Notes under the pieces: generated by a model
What the model saw: the letters and a program-made list of their open reading frames with translations, nothing else
The model's database searches: none
What the model was told of the DNA's origin: nothing
DNA from: CAZEYT01 sp964516295
Lineage (GTDB): Bacteria; Verrucomicrobiota; Verrucomicrobiia; Chthoniobacterales; Terrimicrobiaceae
NCBI GenBank assembly: GCA_964516295.1
Contig: CAZEYT010000025.1
Location: 1 to 35,682 of the forward strand
Reading direction: 5' to 3'
DNA length: 35,682 nt
Shown: positions 16,055 through 24,572 of the stretch, one piece after another
How the letters are laid out: every line of letters begins with the position of its first letter
How positions within the stretch are numbered: position 1 is the stretch's first letter
Position numbers and translations under genes: made by a program

Positions 16055-16965
16055 GGATTCCCCTCCCCCGCCCTCGTCTGGCATTGGCGCTTCCGCTGGT
16101 CCTTTGGGCGATTGCGTTCATTGCCGGACTGGTTGTTCTGGTGGCCGGGACGGTGGGCGATTGGATCGACGAAGAAGCCCAAGCCGGCCGCAGCTTTCGC
16201 GCGCGTCAGATGGCCTTGAGCGGCCTGGCCTTCGGCCTCAACCCCGCCGTGAATCCCGGCGATGCCCTGCTCAAAAGCGGAAATCCGGACGATGAAGGCT
16301 ACGAGGTGCGCATTTCCAACGAAGCCGGCCGGATCAATCCGAATTTTTGGATCGCAGCCAACGACCGCACCATTTTTGTTCAACTCTTCGACTACTGGGG
16401 TGTCGATGAACGACTCCGGGACCAATCGGTCGACTCGCTGATTGACTGGATCGATGGCGATGATTTTCGCTCGCTCGCCGGGGCGGAACGGGGCGAATAC
16501 ACGGCGATCGGGCGAGCGGGATTTCCGGCCAACCGTCCGCTGGCCCACATCCGCGAGCTCCCCGCGGTGATGGGCTTCGACACCATTCTCGCTTCGCAGC
16601 CGCAGTGGCGGGATCTCTTTTCGACCGTTCACAATGGAAAAATCAACATCCAATACGCCACGGAGCCGATCCTCCGGGCGCTCGCGCGGCTGACCCCGGA
16701 GCAAATCACCGCGCTTTTCGAGTTGCGTGCAGGCCCCGATGGCATTGAGGGTAACGATGATGACGTCCGCTTCGAATCCATGGAAACCGTGATCCCGCTC
16801 ATTGGATCCGACGGCGTGCAACAGGCGGCATTGGAAACATGGTTCGATGTCACCGGAGATGTGCGCCGTGTCGAGAGCACCGGTTATTGCCAGGGAACCA
16901 AACACCGGATCACCGTTTTATCGTCCGGCGGGGGCGGGGAAGTGCTGAGCTGGGAAGAACAATGA
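16051..16965 (+). CDS. gspK: Type II secretion minor pseudopilin, GspK-like
   Basis: GspK caps the pseudopilus tip and is the largest minor pseudopilin. The 304-residue product has a basic start (MRIPLPRPR), a hydrophobic helix (LALALPLVLWAIAFIAGLVVLVAG), and the large helical insertion domain expected of GspK: SNEAGRINPN (near 90), DQSVDSLIDWIDGDD, LPAVMGFD, then a second part with helix-hairpin-helix-like KINIQYATEPILRAL and LTPEQITALFELR. Unlike the other pseudopilins it lacks Glu at +5, as is normal for GspK. It overlaps gspJ and gspL by ATGA at each end. Confidence 0.9.
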   Translation: MRIPLPRPRLALALPLVLWAIAFIAGLVVLVAGTVGDWIDEEAQAGRSFRARQMALSGLAFGLNPAVNPGDALLKSGNPDDEGYEVRISNEAGRINPNFWIAANDRTIFVQLFDYWGVDERLRDQSVDSLIDWIDGDDFRSLAGAERGEYTAIGRAGFPANRPLAHIRELPAVMGFDTILASQPQWRDLFSTVHNGKINIQYATEPILRALARLTPEQITALFELRAGPDGIEGNDDDVRFESMETVIPLIGSDGVQQAALETWFDVTGDVRRVESTGYCQGTKHRITVLSSGGGGEVLSWEEQ

Positions 16966-18179
16966 GCCGCCCGACTTCCGACACTCTGCTCCGCCCTGGT
17001 GAAACCGATTGGGAATTATGGAAATTTCCACCCAAAGGCGATCCCGTCTGCGAAATGGCACCTTCGGAGAAGTCCCTCGCGGCGGCGCAGAATCTCACAC
17101 TCGGCCTGCCCGTCCGGGATATCGTGGCGGTGCCGCTTTGGATCGCCACCGAGGCGAATCCCCGGGAGCTGGCGGAGTTGGAGCTAACGAGCCGACACCT
17201 CCTCCGCCGGAATGCCGCCGTTCACGCCCTCCCGCTTTTTTCGCGCGAAGGTCGCAGCCTCATCCTCGCCATCGGCACCGCGGATGAGGCGATTTCCTCG
17301 CCTTACTTCACAAAAGCACGTCGCTTCGAGATTTCGGCACGACTTTGGAAAACTGGTGGGGCCGATGCCTTGCTCTGGCGTGAACTGGGCCAGCTGTGTT
17401 TTGCGTTCTGCTCGGGTGATCGGGTGATCTACTTTTCCGCGACCGGAGAAACAACGACCGGTCCCGCCTTTACCGCCATTATCTCCCGCGCAGCTCTCCG
17501 ACTAAAGGCGGAGGGCGTTCTTGACCGCCTTCCCGCATCGCTCCGTCTTCTGGGCACGTTTTCCGACGAAGAGCGCGAATCGCTCGCCCATACGTTCCAC
17601 GCGGACATCGAGCACTTGGCCGACCGCCCCGCACCGGTTCTCCCCTCGCCGGTCTCCAACCCGGCTCCGCCATCCGCCACCGCCGCGGAACTGCAAAGAA
17701 TCTCCCGCCGGAAATTCGCGGGCATCCTCATGGTCGGCGGCCTGATTTATCTGGCTCTGGTGGGTGTTCTCGCCGGCGACCTCATTTGGCAGAGCCTCCA
17801 ACTGAGCCAACTCCGAAACGAAGCCGCGAAATCCGCACCGGCGGCGGAAGCGGCTCAAAAAGTCGTTACGGAATGGCAGGAATTCCGACCGGCCATCGAT
17901 CCGGATCTCTTCGCGCTCGATCTCCTCGCCGCCGTTGCGGCCGAGATTCCCGGAGAACGCGTTCGCCTGACCCAATTCACCCTCGACAACGGCCGTCTGC
18001 TTGTCACCGGGGAGGCCGCCGATGTCGCGCAGGCCTATCAGTTTTCCGAACGCGTCCAGGCATCGCCAAAGCTCCAGGATTTCGACTGGACGTCGCGCCA
18101 ACCCCAACTTGCCGGAAAATCCAAAGTCCGCTTTGAAATGGAAGGAGTCCGCCCCGATGCGAAGACTGACCCAGAATGA
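16962..18179 (+). CDS. gspL: Type II secretion assembly protein, GspL-like
   Basis: GspL links the cytoplasmic ATPase GspE to the inner-membrane platform. The 405-residue product has a cytoplasmic actin-like region (about 1-225), a Pro-rich linker (about 222-240), a single membrane segment (about 252-276, AGILMVGGLIYLALVGVLAG), a coiled-coil-like stretch and a periplasmic ferredoxin-like domain (RVRLTQFTLDNGRLLVTGEA). This layout and the place between gspK and gspM identify it; sequence identity to proteobacterial GspL is low. It starts in the gspK stop (ATGA), and its end overlaps gspM by 23 bases. Confidence 0.8.
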   Translation: MSRPTSDTLLRPGETDWELWKFPPKGDPVCEMAPSEKSLAAAQNLTLGLPVRDIVAVPLWIATEANPRELAELELTSRHLLRRNAAVHALPLFSREGRSLILAIGTADEAISSPYFTKARRFEISARLWKTGGADALLWRELGQLCFAFCSGDRVIYFSATGETTTGPAFTAIISRAALRLKAEGVLDRLPASLRLLGTFSDEERESLAHTFHADIEHLADRPAPVLPSPVSNPAPPSATAAELQRISRRKFAGILMVGGLIYLALVGVLAGDLIWQSLQLSQLRNEAAKSAPAAEAAQKVVTEWQEFRPAIDPDLFALDLLAAVAAEIPGERVRLTQFTLDNGRLLVTGEAADVAQAYQFSERVQASPKLQDFDWTSRQPQLAGKSKVRFEMEGVRPDAKTDPE

Positions 18180-18708
18180 GTTTCGCTTGGCGGCCCTGTT
18201 TGCCGCCGCCGTTTTCCTCGCGCTGAACCTGCTCGGTGCCAGAGCGTGGATGCAGCATCGTGCCAATCTGGTCCGGGAAATCTCCAACGTGCGCGCGTCC
18301 ATGGAAGAAGGCCGGATCTGGGTGGATGGTGCCTCGGCCCTCGAATCCGCGAGGACTTGGATCGAAGCAAATCCTCCCCCGCCCTTCACCGGTCAGGACG
18401 CCAGCACGGCACTTCTTCAATCCGCCCGCTCCTCTGCCGAAGGGGGCGGACTCAAGGTTCTCGAAGAAAACCTCCTCCCGGAACCGACTCTCCCCGTCGG
18501 CTCGGCGGCCGCATTGCAGATGAAGTTGTCCGGCCCCTTCCCCGCCGTCGCCCGCTTTCTCTTTGCCATGCAAGACCCCGCAGCATGGCGCTCGATTCCG
18601 AAATTGACGGTTCGAAGCGAAGCCGAGCCGCCGAATGTTGTGGTGGACATGGAAATCCACCAGTATTATCGTCCCGCAACTCCAGCGGTAACCGATCCCG
18701 GTCCATGA
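18157..18708 (+). CDS. gspM: Type II secretion assembly protein, GspM-like
   Basis: The 183-residue product has a short cytoplasmic start, one membrane helix (about 11-29, LAALFAAAVFLALNLLGAR), a helical segment, then a small periplasmic domain (LQMKLSGPFPAVARFLFAMQ). This is the layout of GspM/PilO-type proteins that dimerise with GspL. The ATG at 18157 has AAGGAG about 10 bases upstream, one of the clearer ribosome-binding sites in the operon, and lies inside gspL. It overlaps the downstream gene by ATGA. The call rests on topology, size and gene order. Confidence 0.78.
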   Translation: MRRLTQNEFRLAALFAAAVFLALNLLGARAWMQHRANLVREISNVRASMEEGRIWVDGASALESARTWIEANPPPPFTGQDASTALLQSARSSAEGGGLKVLEENLLPEPTLPVGSAAALQMKLSGPFPAVARFLFAMQDPAAWRSIPKLTVRSEAEPPNVVVDMEIHQYYRPATPAVTDPGP

Positions 18709-19280
18709 AGCGTCTCGTCACCCATGCCCTGCTTACGGCCTCTGGCTTCTCGGCCGTTGCGAATCATGTTGCGCCGGGGGATTCGTGGACCCACCCGCGG
18801 GAGATCGGGCAGTTCCAGTTTCTCTTGGACCGCTCGCCTTTTTCCCTGCCCACCGCCGAGGAAAGTTCCCCTTTGGCGGACCGCTTTTCTCTCACCGGGG
18901 CCGTGGGCTTGGACGGCGAGGCGCTTGTTTTCGTTCTCGATAAAAATACGCAGACCCGCCACATGGTGTCCAAGGAGCCGAATTCTGAAAACATCGGTCT
19001 CGTGGAGTTTCTCCCCGATCCCGATCCCCGCCGCATGCGCGCGACGATTCGGGTGAATGGCGAAATCGCCACCATTTCCTACGCCGAACCGACCGCCGAT
19101 CCCAATGCGATGGCCTCCGGTCACATGGCTCCCGGGCAGATGCCCCAAATCCCGAACGGCGCGGCCATTTCTCCCCCCGTTCCCGGAACACCCAATCTCA
19201 CCGCAGGCGGCACCCAGCCCCAACCTCCTCCTCGACGCGTGATCCGTCGTCGAATCATCTCCGGACAAACCGGCCCATGA
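18705..19280 (+). CDS. Probable GspC-like component of the type II secretion system
   Basis: The 191-residue product has a signal-like or weakly hydrophobic start (MKRLVTHALLTASGFSAVA). A beta-rich region (about 40-130) follows with RSPFSLP, RFSLTGAVGLDGEALVFVLD and ATIRVNGEIATISY, which resembles the homology region of GspC, the part that touches the N0 domain of the secretin. The C-terminus is Pro/Gly-rich and ends in a basic PPRRVIRRRI stretch, with no PDZ domain and no firm membrane anchor. It lies directly before the secretin gene, as expected of a partner of it, and joins gspM and the next ORF by ATGA overlaps. An accessory protein specific to this lineage is the alternative. Confidence 0.5.
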   Translation: MKRLVTHALLTASGFSAVANHVAPGDSWTHPREIGQFQFLLDRSPFSLPTAEESSPLADRFSLTGAVGLDGEALVFVLDKNTQTRHMVSKEPNSENIGLVEFLPDPDPRRMRATIRVNGEIATISYAEPTADPNAMASGHMAPGQMPQIPNGAAISPPVPGTPNLTAGGTQPQPPPRRVIRRRIISGQTGP

Positions 19281-19705
19281 AACGCCTTCTCGTTCTTTTT
19301 CTGGCTCCCATTTTGGCCTCGGCACAGCCGACTCCTCCTCCGCAACCGGCCCCGCTTCCGGCAACACCCGTTCCACAGCCCGCTGCGCCGACCACGGCCC
19401 CGGTCCAGCCCGTGCCACAGGCGACCCGGCCGGAAATGGTCAACATCACCCTCCCGCGCAATCCCGCATCGGAGGTGATCGCTTTCTATGAGTCGCTCAC
19501 GGGAAAACGCATCATCCGCGACTCCAACCTCGCCGGCCCGGAACTCTCCATCATCAACTCGCAGCCGGTCCCACGTCAGGAGGCAATCAATCTGATCGAG
19601 AGCTCTCTGCTGCTGAACGGCTACACGATTGTTCCCGTCGACGAGAACACAGTTAAGATCCTCGGCCCCTCCCGCGCCCCTCGCACCGAAGGCCTGCCCC
19701 TCTAC
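19272..19705 (+). repeat. 434-bp direct tandem duplication, copy 1
   Basis: This segment (GGCCCATGAAACGCC... to ...CCCCTCTAC) is repeated directly at 19706-20139. Reading both copies side by side I find one difference, C at 19693 against T at 20127. The unit begins with the last two sense codons and stop of the upstream gene and runs through the signal peptide and N0 domain of the secretin. Confidence 0.97.
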
Positions 19706-19714
19706 GGCCCATGA
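19277..19714 (+). CDS. Duplicated secretin fragment: signal peptide plus N0 domain
   Basis: The 145-residue product is identical to the first 143 residues of the downstream GspD and then ends in Gly-Pro-stop. It contains the signal peptide (1-17), the Pro/Ala-rich linker (about 18-50) and the complete N0 domain (about 52-130: LPRNPASEVIAFYESLTGK and INLIESSLLLNGYTIVPVDENTVKIL). It results from the tandem duplication and keeps ATGA overlaps both with the gene before and with the full gspD after it, so it should be translated and exported. It could be a free N0 domain competing for the GspC-like partner, a neutral by-product, or an assembly artefact. Confidence 0.6.
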   Translation: MKRLLVLFLAPILASAQPTPPPQPAPLPATPVPQPAAPTTAPVQPVPQATRPEMVNITLPRNPASEVIAFYESLTGKRIIRDSNLAGPELSIINSQPVPRQEAINLIESSLLLNGYTIVPVDENTVKILGPSRAPRTEGLPLYGP

Positions 19715-20139
19715 AACGCCTTCTCGTTCTTTTTCTGGCTCCCATTTTGGCCTCGGCACAGCCGACTCCTCCTCCGCAACCGGCCCCGCTTCCGGCAACA
19801 CCCGTTCCACAGCCCGCTGCGCCGACCACGGCCCCGGTCCAGCCCGTGCCACAGGCGACCCGGCCGGAAATGGTCAACATCACCCTCCCGCGCAATCCCG
19901 CATCGGAGGTGATCGCTTTCTATGAGTCGCTCACGGGAAAACGCATCATCCGCGACTCCAACCTCGCCGGCCCGGAACTCTCCATCATCAACTCGCAGCC
20001 GGTCCCACGTCAGGAGGCAATCAATCTGATCGAGAGCTCTCTGCTGCTGAACGGCTACACGATTGTTCCCGTCGACGAGAACACAGTTAAGATCCTCGGC
20101 CCCTCCCGCGCCCCTCGCACCGAAGGTCTGCCCCTCTAC
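19706..20139 (+). repeat. 434-bp direct tandem duplication, copy 2
   Basis: Second copy of the unit at 19272-19705, here continuing in frame into the rest of gspD. The spacing of 434 is not a multiple of three, so copy 1 does not read through into copy 2. Breakpoint homology is at most one or two bases (a C precedes both units), which argues against recombination between long pre-existing repeats. Confidence 0.97.
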
Positions 20140-22062
20140 ACGGAAACCGAAGGGCTGCCGATTGGCGGTGATCGGATCATCAGTTTTTACAAGCCGCTCT
20201 CGTTCATCGCCCCGGATGAGGCGAAGGCGATTTTGGAGCAGGTCGTCCAGATCAACGCCTTCGGATCCATCGCTCCCGTTCCGAACACCAACGCGCTCAT
20301 CCTCACCGACAAAACGCCCGTCGTTCTCAAGTCTCTCGCCCTCCTTTCCCTCATCGACGTCGAGCCCGCGCAGGTCGTCACAGAATTCATTACCCTCCAG
20401 CGAGCCAACGCCGAGCGCGTCGTGGAGATCCTCGACGAGATGTTCGGACAGGAAGATGGCAACGCCAACACCACCCAGCCCACCACCCAGCCCAACATCC
20501 AAGCGCCCCCGGAGCCGAACGGCCAGCCCGGCGCTCCGACCACGGCCGTGGGATCGGGAGCCCGCTACGAAAACCGGCTCATCTCCGGCAAAGCCCGCTT
20601 TGTGGCCGATAAACGCACCAACCGCGTCCTCGTCGTCACCCGCGTCGAAAATTACCGCTACGTCCGCGACGTCATCACGCAACTCGACGCTGCCGGCACC
20701 TTCGAACAACCGTACGTTCGCGTTCTCAATTACGTCCCCGTCACCGACGTCTTCCCGGTCATCTCCGACATGCTCTCCGACGCGGAAACCGAGGCGACCG
20801 GAGCGGACGGCACACCGCAATCCACACCTTCGAATCCGTTCAACCAAAACACAGGTCAGAACAACAATCAGAACTCGGGCTCCGGTTCCAGCGGCAGCCT
20901 CAGTCGGCCCGACCGCCTTTCCAGCGAAGCCGAGCAGGCGGCACCCCAGTCGGTTACCCTCGGCGAAATCCGCCTCATCGGCGACAACAGCTCGAACAGC
21001 ATCATCGTTTTCGGCCCCCCGGAAGCCAAACAACGCGCCAAACAAATTCTCGATCTCCTCGACCAACGACCACGCCAGGTTTACCTCGCCGTGGTCATCG
21101 GCCAACTGCGCGTTTCGAACGATACCGACTACGGCGTCAACTACCTGATCCGCTACCAAGGCGGCTCCGGCAATGGCATCGCCGCTGCCCTTCTGACCCC
21201 CGCGCTTTTCCCCAACGTCGCCGCCAACAACCTCCCCCTCGCGCAGGGACTCACCGGCACTCAGGCGCTCACAAACGGCCTCTCGACCCTCTCCGGCCTC
21301 ACCGTCTTTGGCACCATCGCCGACTCGGTCGATGTCTATGCGCGGTTTCTGGAGTCCACAAACCGCTTCCGCACCCTGTCGCGCCCGGTCATCTATACGA
21401 CGAACAACCGCAAAGCCACCATCCTCTCGGGCCAGCGCGTGCCGGTGCCGACTTCCACGCTCACCACCGCGACCGGCGGCGGCGTCAACAACCAAGGCAC
21501 AGCCGTCACCTCCAACATCCAATACCAGGACGTCGTCCTGAAACTCGAGGTCATCCCGCTCATCAATTCCGACCGCGAAGTCAACCTCGTCATCGCCCAG
21601 ACCAACGACAACATCATCGGTCAGGAGGAGATTTCCGGCAACCAAGTCCCGGTCATCTCGACGCAGGAGATCACCACCAGCGTACGTGTCCCGAATGGCT
21701 CAACCATCGTGCTTGGCGGCCTCATCACCGAAGACAAAGATGACGCCCAGGAGGGCATCCCCTACCTCGCCCGCGTCCCCGTTCTCGGCGCTCTCCTCGG
21801 CGGCCGCACCCGGAAAGCCAAGGAAAAACGCGAGCTCATCGTTATGATCCAGCCGGTAGTGGTCGATACCAACGAGGAAATGCACCGCGCCAGTGCCTAC
21901 GAGGGAGACCGCTCTCCGCTCGGTCGCGACTCCCAGGCCCTGACCGCCCCCCTCGCCGAGCAGGCGCGCGAACCTGCTCCCTGGACCCCGCCCGACCGCG
22001 CCACCCCGGCCCCCTCGCCGGCGAAAAAGAATTTTCCCTGGTTCAATGGTCAATCTCGTTGA
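19711..22062 (+). CDS. gspD: Type II secretion secretin GspD
   Basis: GspD forms the outer-membrane channel of the type II system. The 783-residue product has a signal peptide (1-17, cleavage after ASA), a Pro/Ala-rich linker, N0 (about 52-130), N1 (about 155-220), N2 (from about 225, with a Gln/Asn/Pro-rich insertion after EDGNANTT), N3 (from about 335, with a long Gly/Ser/Asn insertion) and the secretin core (about 455-720). The core has the hallmark VRVPNGSTIVLGGLI and VPVLGALLGG. The C-terminus is Pro-rich (TPPDRATPAPSP). A short internal echo, TEGLPLYTETEGLPIGG, lies at the N0-N1 border. It overlaps gspE by 17 bases. No pilotin gene is visible. Confidence 0.96.
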   Translation: MKRLLVLFLAPILASAQPTPPPQPAPLPATPVPQPAAPTTAPVQPVPQATRPEMVNITLPRNPASEVIAFYESLTGKRIIRDSNLAGPELSIINSQPVPRQEAINLIESSLLLNGYTIVPVDENTVKILGPSRAPRTEGLPLYTETEGLPIGGDRIISFYKPLSFIAPDEAKAILEQVVQINAFGSIAPVPNTNALILTDKTPVVLKSLALLSLIDVEPAQVVTEFITLQRANAERVVEILDEMFGQEDGNANTTQPTTQPNIQAPPEPNGQPGAPTTAVGSGARYENRLISGKARFVADKRTNRVLVVTRVENYRYVRDVITQLDAAGTFEQPYVRVLNYVPVTDVFPVISDMLSDAETEATGADGTPQSTPSNPFNQNTGQNNNQNSGSGSSGSLSRPDRLSSEAEQAAPQSVTLGEIRLIGDNSSNSIIVFGPPEAKQRAKQILDLLDQRPRQVYLAVVIGQLRVSNDTDYGVNYLIRYQGGSGNGIAAALLTPALFPNVAANNLPLAQGLTGTQALTNGLSTLSGLTVFGTIADSVDVYARFLESTNRFRTLSRPVIYTTNNRKATILSGQRVPVPTSTLTTATGGGVNNQGTAVTSNIQYQDVVLKLEVIPLINSDREVNLVIAQTNDNIIGQEEISGNQVPVISTQEITTSVRVPNGSTIVLGGLITEDKDDAQEGIPYLARVPVLGALLGGRTRKAKEKRELIVMIQPVVVDTNEEMHRASAYEGDRSPLGRDSQALTAPLAEQAREPAPWTPPDRATPAPSPAKKNFPWFNGQSR

Positions 22063-23749
22063 AGATCTCGTCGAGGTCGCCCGCTCCGTCGGCTGCACCG
22101 AGACCGAGCGATGCCGCGAACTTCTCCAACGGGCCGCAGCATCCCAACGCTCACTCATCGGGGCCCTGCTCGACGGGGAGATGGTGCGTGAGCCCGATTT
22201 TCTCAAAGCCGTTTCCGAGACCTTTGATCTCCCGTGGCGCGAAGAGGCGGACGTCACGCCGATCGAAAATGTCCGCGAGAAATTCCCCGCCCGTCTCGCC
22301 CTCGGACTCACCGTTGTTCCCGAAGCCGCGACCGAGGGCGGCGAACTTCGCCTCCTGACCTTCGACCCCTTCGAGCCCGCCGGCTGGCAGGCCATCGTTC
22401 AACACTGGCCCGGTCCGGTACGCTTGGTGCTGACCACACGTCGCCGTCTCACCGACACCCTCAAATCCACCTACGGCGTTGGCGCGGACACGTTCGAGGA
22501 ACTGATTGAAGGCCGGGAAAACGAAACCGGCGGCATCCAAGAAGAATCCCACATCGTGGACGAAGAGGACAGCGAGGCCTCGGTCATGAAATTCGTCAAC
22601 CAGATTCTCCGCGAGGGTCTGCAACAGGGCGCGACCGACATCCATTTCGAACCTCTTGGACAGGATCTCCGCATTCGCTACCGTATTGACGGCATGCTCC
22701 ATGAGACGCCTGTCCCGCCGAGGATCAAAGTCCTCCAAGACTCCGTGATCTCCCGCTTGAAAATCATGGCCGGTCTCGACATCGCCGAGCGTCGCCTCCC
22801 GCAGGATGGGCGCATCGCCTTGGAACACGCCAGTCGGCCCATCGACGTTCGAGTGGCCACGATTCCCAGCGTTTACGGCGAGAACGTCAGCCTCCGGCTC
22901 CTCGGCCAAGAACGTTTCGACTTTGCCCGCCTCGGTCTCGACGATGCTTCGGAGAAACGCATTCGCACCCTCCTCTCCATTCCGAACGGCATCGTCCTCG
23001 TCACCGGCCCCACCGGCTGCGGAAAAAGCACCTCGCTTTACACATTCCTGAGCGCTCTCAACGTCAAAGAACGCCGCATCGTCACCATCGAGGATCCCGT
23101 GGAGCACAAACTCGACGGCGTGATTCAGATCGCCGTCAAACCCGAAATCGATCTTACCTTCGCAAACGCCCTCCGAAGCATTCTCCGGGGCGATCCCAAC
23201 GTCATCATGGTCGGCGAAATGCGCGACTTTGAAACGGCCGAAATCGCCATCCGCGCCGCACTCACCGGCCACTTGGTGTTCAGCACACTCCACACCAACG
23301 ACGCCGTGGGCGGGATCACCCGGCTGCTCGACATGAATATCGAGCCATTTCTCGTCGGCTCATCCGTCCGCGCCTTTATCGCCCAACGTCTCGTCCGCCG
23401 GCTTTGCCCGCACTGCTCCCAACCAGCGGCCTTCAAGCCCGAGGAACTCGCCGAAATCGGATTCCCCCTCGAGTGGATGGATCGGATCCGTCGCCCCGTC
23501 GGTTGCGAACGATGCCGCCACTCGGGCTACGCCGGCCGCACCGCCCTTTTTGAAATCTGCCTGATGTCCGCCCGCCTTCAGGAACTCATCCAACGCCGCG
23601 GCACCGGCCCCGAACTCCGCGAAGTCGCCATGCGCGAAGGCATGATCCCCCTCCGCAAAGACGGCTGGCAAAAGGTTGCCGATGGCGTCACTTCCATCGA
23701 GGAAGTCCTCCGCGTCACCACCAGCGAACTCGAAGTTCTCGACGAATAG
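22046..23749 (+). CDS. gspE: Type II secretion ATPase GspE
   Basis: GspE is the cytoplasmic hexameric ATPase that drives pseudopilus assembly. The 567-residue product has an N-terminal GspE/MshE-like domain (about 1-145), then the ATPase with Walker A GPTGCGKST (321-329), the Asp box TIEDPVEHKL, a Walker B region VIMVGEMRD (386-393, Met where most have Ile), the His box LHTND, and a four-cysteine zinc module (Cys454, Cys457, Cys487, Cys490). It starts within the end of gspD. This is the last gene of the operon; gspF, which normally follows, is absent. Confidence 0.96.
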   Translation: MVNLVEDLVEVARSVGCTETERCRELLQRAAASQRSLIGALLDGEMVREPDFLKAVSETFDLPWREEADVTPIENVREKFPARLALGLTVVPEAATEGGELRLLTFDPFEPAGWQAIVQHWPGPVRLVLTTRRRLTDTLKSTYGVGADTFEELIEGRENETGGIQEESHIVDEEDSEASVMKFVNQILREGLQQGATDIHFEPLGQDLRIRYRIDGMLHETPVPPRIKVLQDSVISRLKIMAGLDIAERRLPQDGRIALEHASRPIDVRVATIPSVYGENVSLRLLGQERFDFARLGLDDASEKRIRTLLSIPNGIVLVTGPTGCGKSTSLYTFLSALNVKERRIVTIEDPVEHKLDGVIQIAVKPEIDLTFANALRSILRGDPNVIMVGEMRDFETAEIAIRAALTGHLVFSTLHTNDAVGGITRLLDMNIEPFLVGSSVRAFIAQRLVRRLCPHCSQPAAFKPEELAEIGFPLEWMDRIRRPVGCERCRHSGYAGRTALFEICLMSARLQELIQRRGTGPELREVAMREGMIPLRKDGWQKVADGVTSIEEVLRVTTSELEVLDE

Positions 23750-24174
23750 GCCTCCCGGTCCTCCGCAAATCTCAAAAAAACCACCGCCGCCTTCTGGGGA
23801 ACATCTCGGTTGGGATGCGGGATATCTTGACCGACAAAGGCTATAAACTTGGGTTCCACGCCTCCGACGCCGGCCGAGATCCGGAGATCCGACCCGAATG
23901 GCTCTACCTTGAGCGAACGTAGAAGCGGCGTCTCGCCGTTTTTCTCAGGCAATGGCAAACGGAAAGGTGCCGCTTCTACATCCCTAACCGCGCTTAAGTT
24001 CGTGCCATTCAGATCCGACCCTAACGTTTTAGGAGCAAGCTCTCGATCCGCAACCAAGGAACCTACGAAATGCGGGTTGACTAGAAGCTACCTGATGGAG
24101 CTGTTACGTCAATGGGCCGGAAAGAAAACGAAACGTCCCCGCGACAACTTCCGAGTTAAGTGATGAAGAAGACC
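23750..24174. other. Intergenic region after the secretion operon
   Basis: Apart from the palindrome listed separately I find no supported gene in this stretch. No terminator with a T run is seen directly after gspE. The sequence GATCCGACCC occurs twice (near 23887 and near 24010), on both sides of the palindrome. Several short ORFs can be drawn on either strand, but none has a ribosome-binding site or recognisable product. The composition (mixed GC with AT-rich patches) suits a decayed mobile or REP-type element. Confidence 0.4.
23919..23979. repeat. REP-like palindromic element
   Basis: The arms GTAGAAGCGGC (23919-23929) and GCCGCTTCTAC (23969-23979) are perfectly complementary over 11 bp. 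Nested inside are CCGTTT (23936-23941) and AAACGG (23957-23962), so the whole can fold into a long interrupted hairpin. This type of palindrome, with AGAAGCGGC arms, resembles the repetitive extragenic elements spread by RAYT transposases. Only one copy is present in the window, so its repetitive nature is inferred. Confidence 0.5.
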
Positions 24175-24200
24175 AAAAACCGACGCCTGTTAATCAGGCG
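24175..24200 (-). terminator. Intrinsic terminator of the thioredoxin gene
   Basis: On the minus strand CGCCTG-ATTAA-CAGGCG (24200-24184) forms a 6-bp stem that includes the stop codon, followed after four bases by TTTTT (24179-24175). The stem is short but GC-rich and well placed. Confidence 0.6.
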
Positions 24201-24523
24201 AGCGCTTCCAGCCTGCGGACGATATCGGCCTTGCCGGTCACGCCCACGGTCTGGTCTTTCTTTTCCCCACTTTTGAAGAAGAGAAGCGTCGGGATGCTGC
24301 GAATTCCAAAGAGAGACGCGGCGGCGGGACAATCGTCAACGTTCACTTTCGCAACCGTAAACTTTCCGACGTTCTCGGCAGCAATCTCCTCGATCACCGG
24401 TGTGAGCATGCGACAGGGCGCGCACCACGAAGCCCAGAAATCCAAAACGACAGGCGTCGTCGCCGAGGCGAGAAAAGACTGGAAATTTGAATCGGTAAGT
24501 TCAGTAACGTGAGCGCTGGACAT
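24194..24523 (-). CDS. trxA: Thioredoxin
   Basis: Thioredoxin reduces protein disulphides in the cytoplasm using electrons from thioredoxin reductase. The 109-residue product has the complete fold: VVLDFWASWCAPCRML with the redox pair Cys34/Cys37 (WCAPC instead of the classical WCGPC), the buried Asp28 and the cis-proline Pro78 in RSIPTLL. Length is standard and there is no signal peptide. A CAPC motif is common in bacterial thioredoxins and slightly shifts redox potential. It is followed by its own short terminator; the upstream proline-rich gene on the same strand ends 49 bases before, so read-through is possible. Confidence 0.93.
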   Translation of the reverse strand: MSSAHVTELTDSNFQSFLASATTPVVLDFWASWCAPCRMLTPVIEEIAAENVGKFTVAKVNVDDCPAAASLFGIRSIPTLLFFKSGEKKDQTVGVTGKADIVRRLEALA

Positions 24524-24572
24524 AAAAAGGGTACGATCGAGTAGGAGACAGTAGTCAGGAAACGACAGGCGT

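Noticed and set aside
19702..21645. 647-codon minus-strand open frame
   Set aside because: Antisense to gspD with no recognisable domains; composition is the complement of the secretin codons.
23815..23922. 35-codon ORF starting MRDILTDKGYKLGF
   Set aside because: No ribosome-binding site or known relative, and it ends within the palindrome arm; probably chance in the gene-free region.
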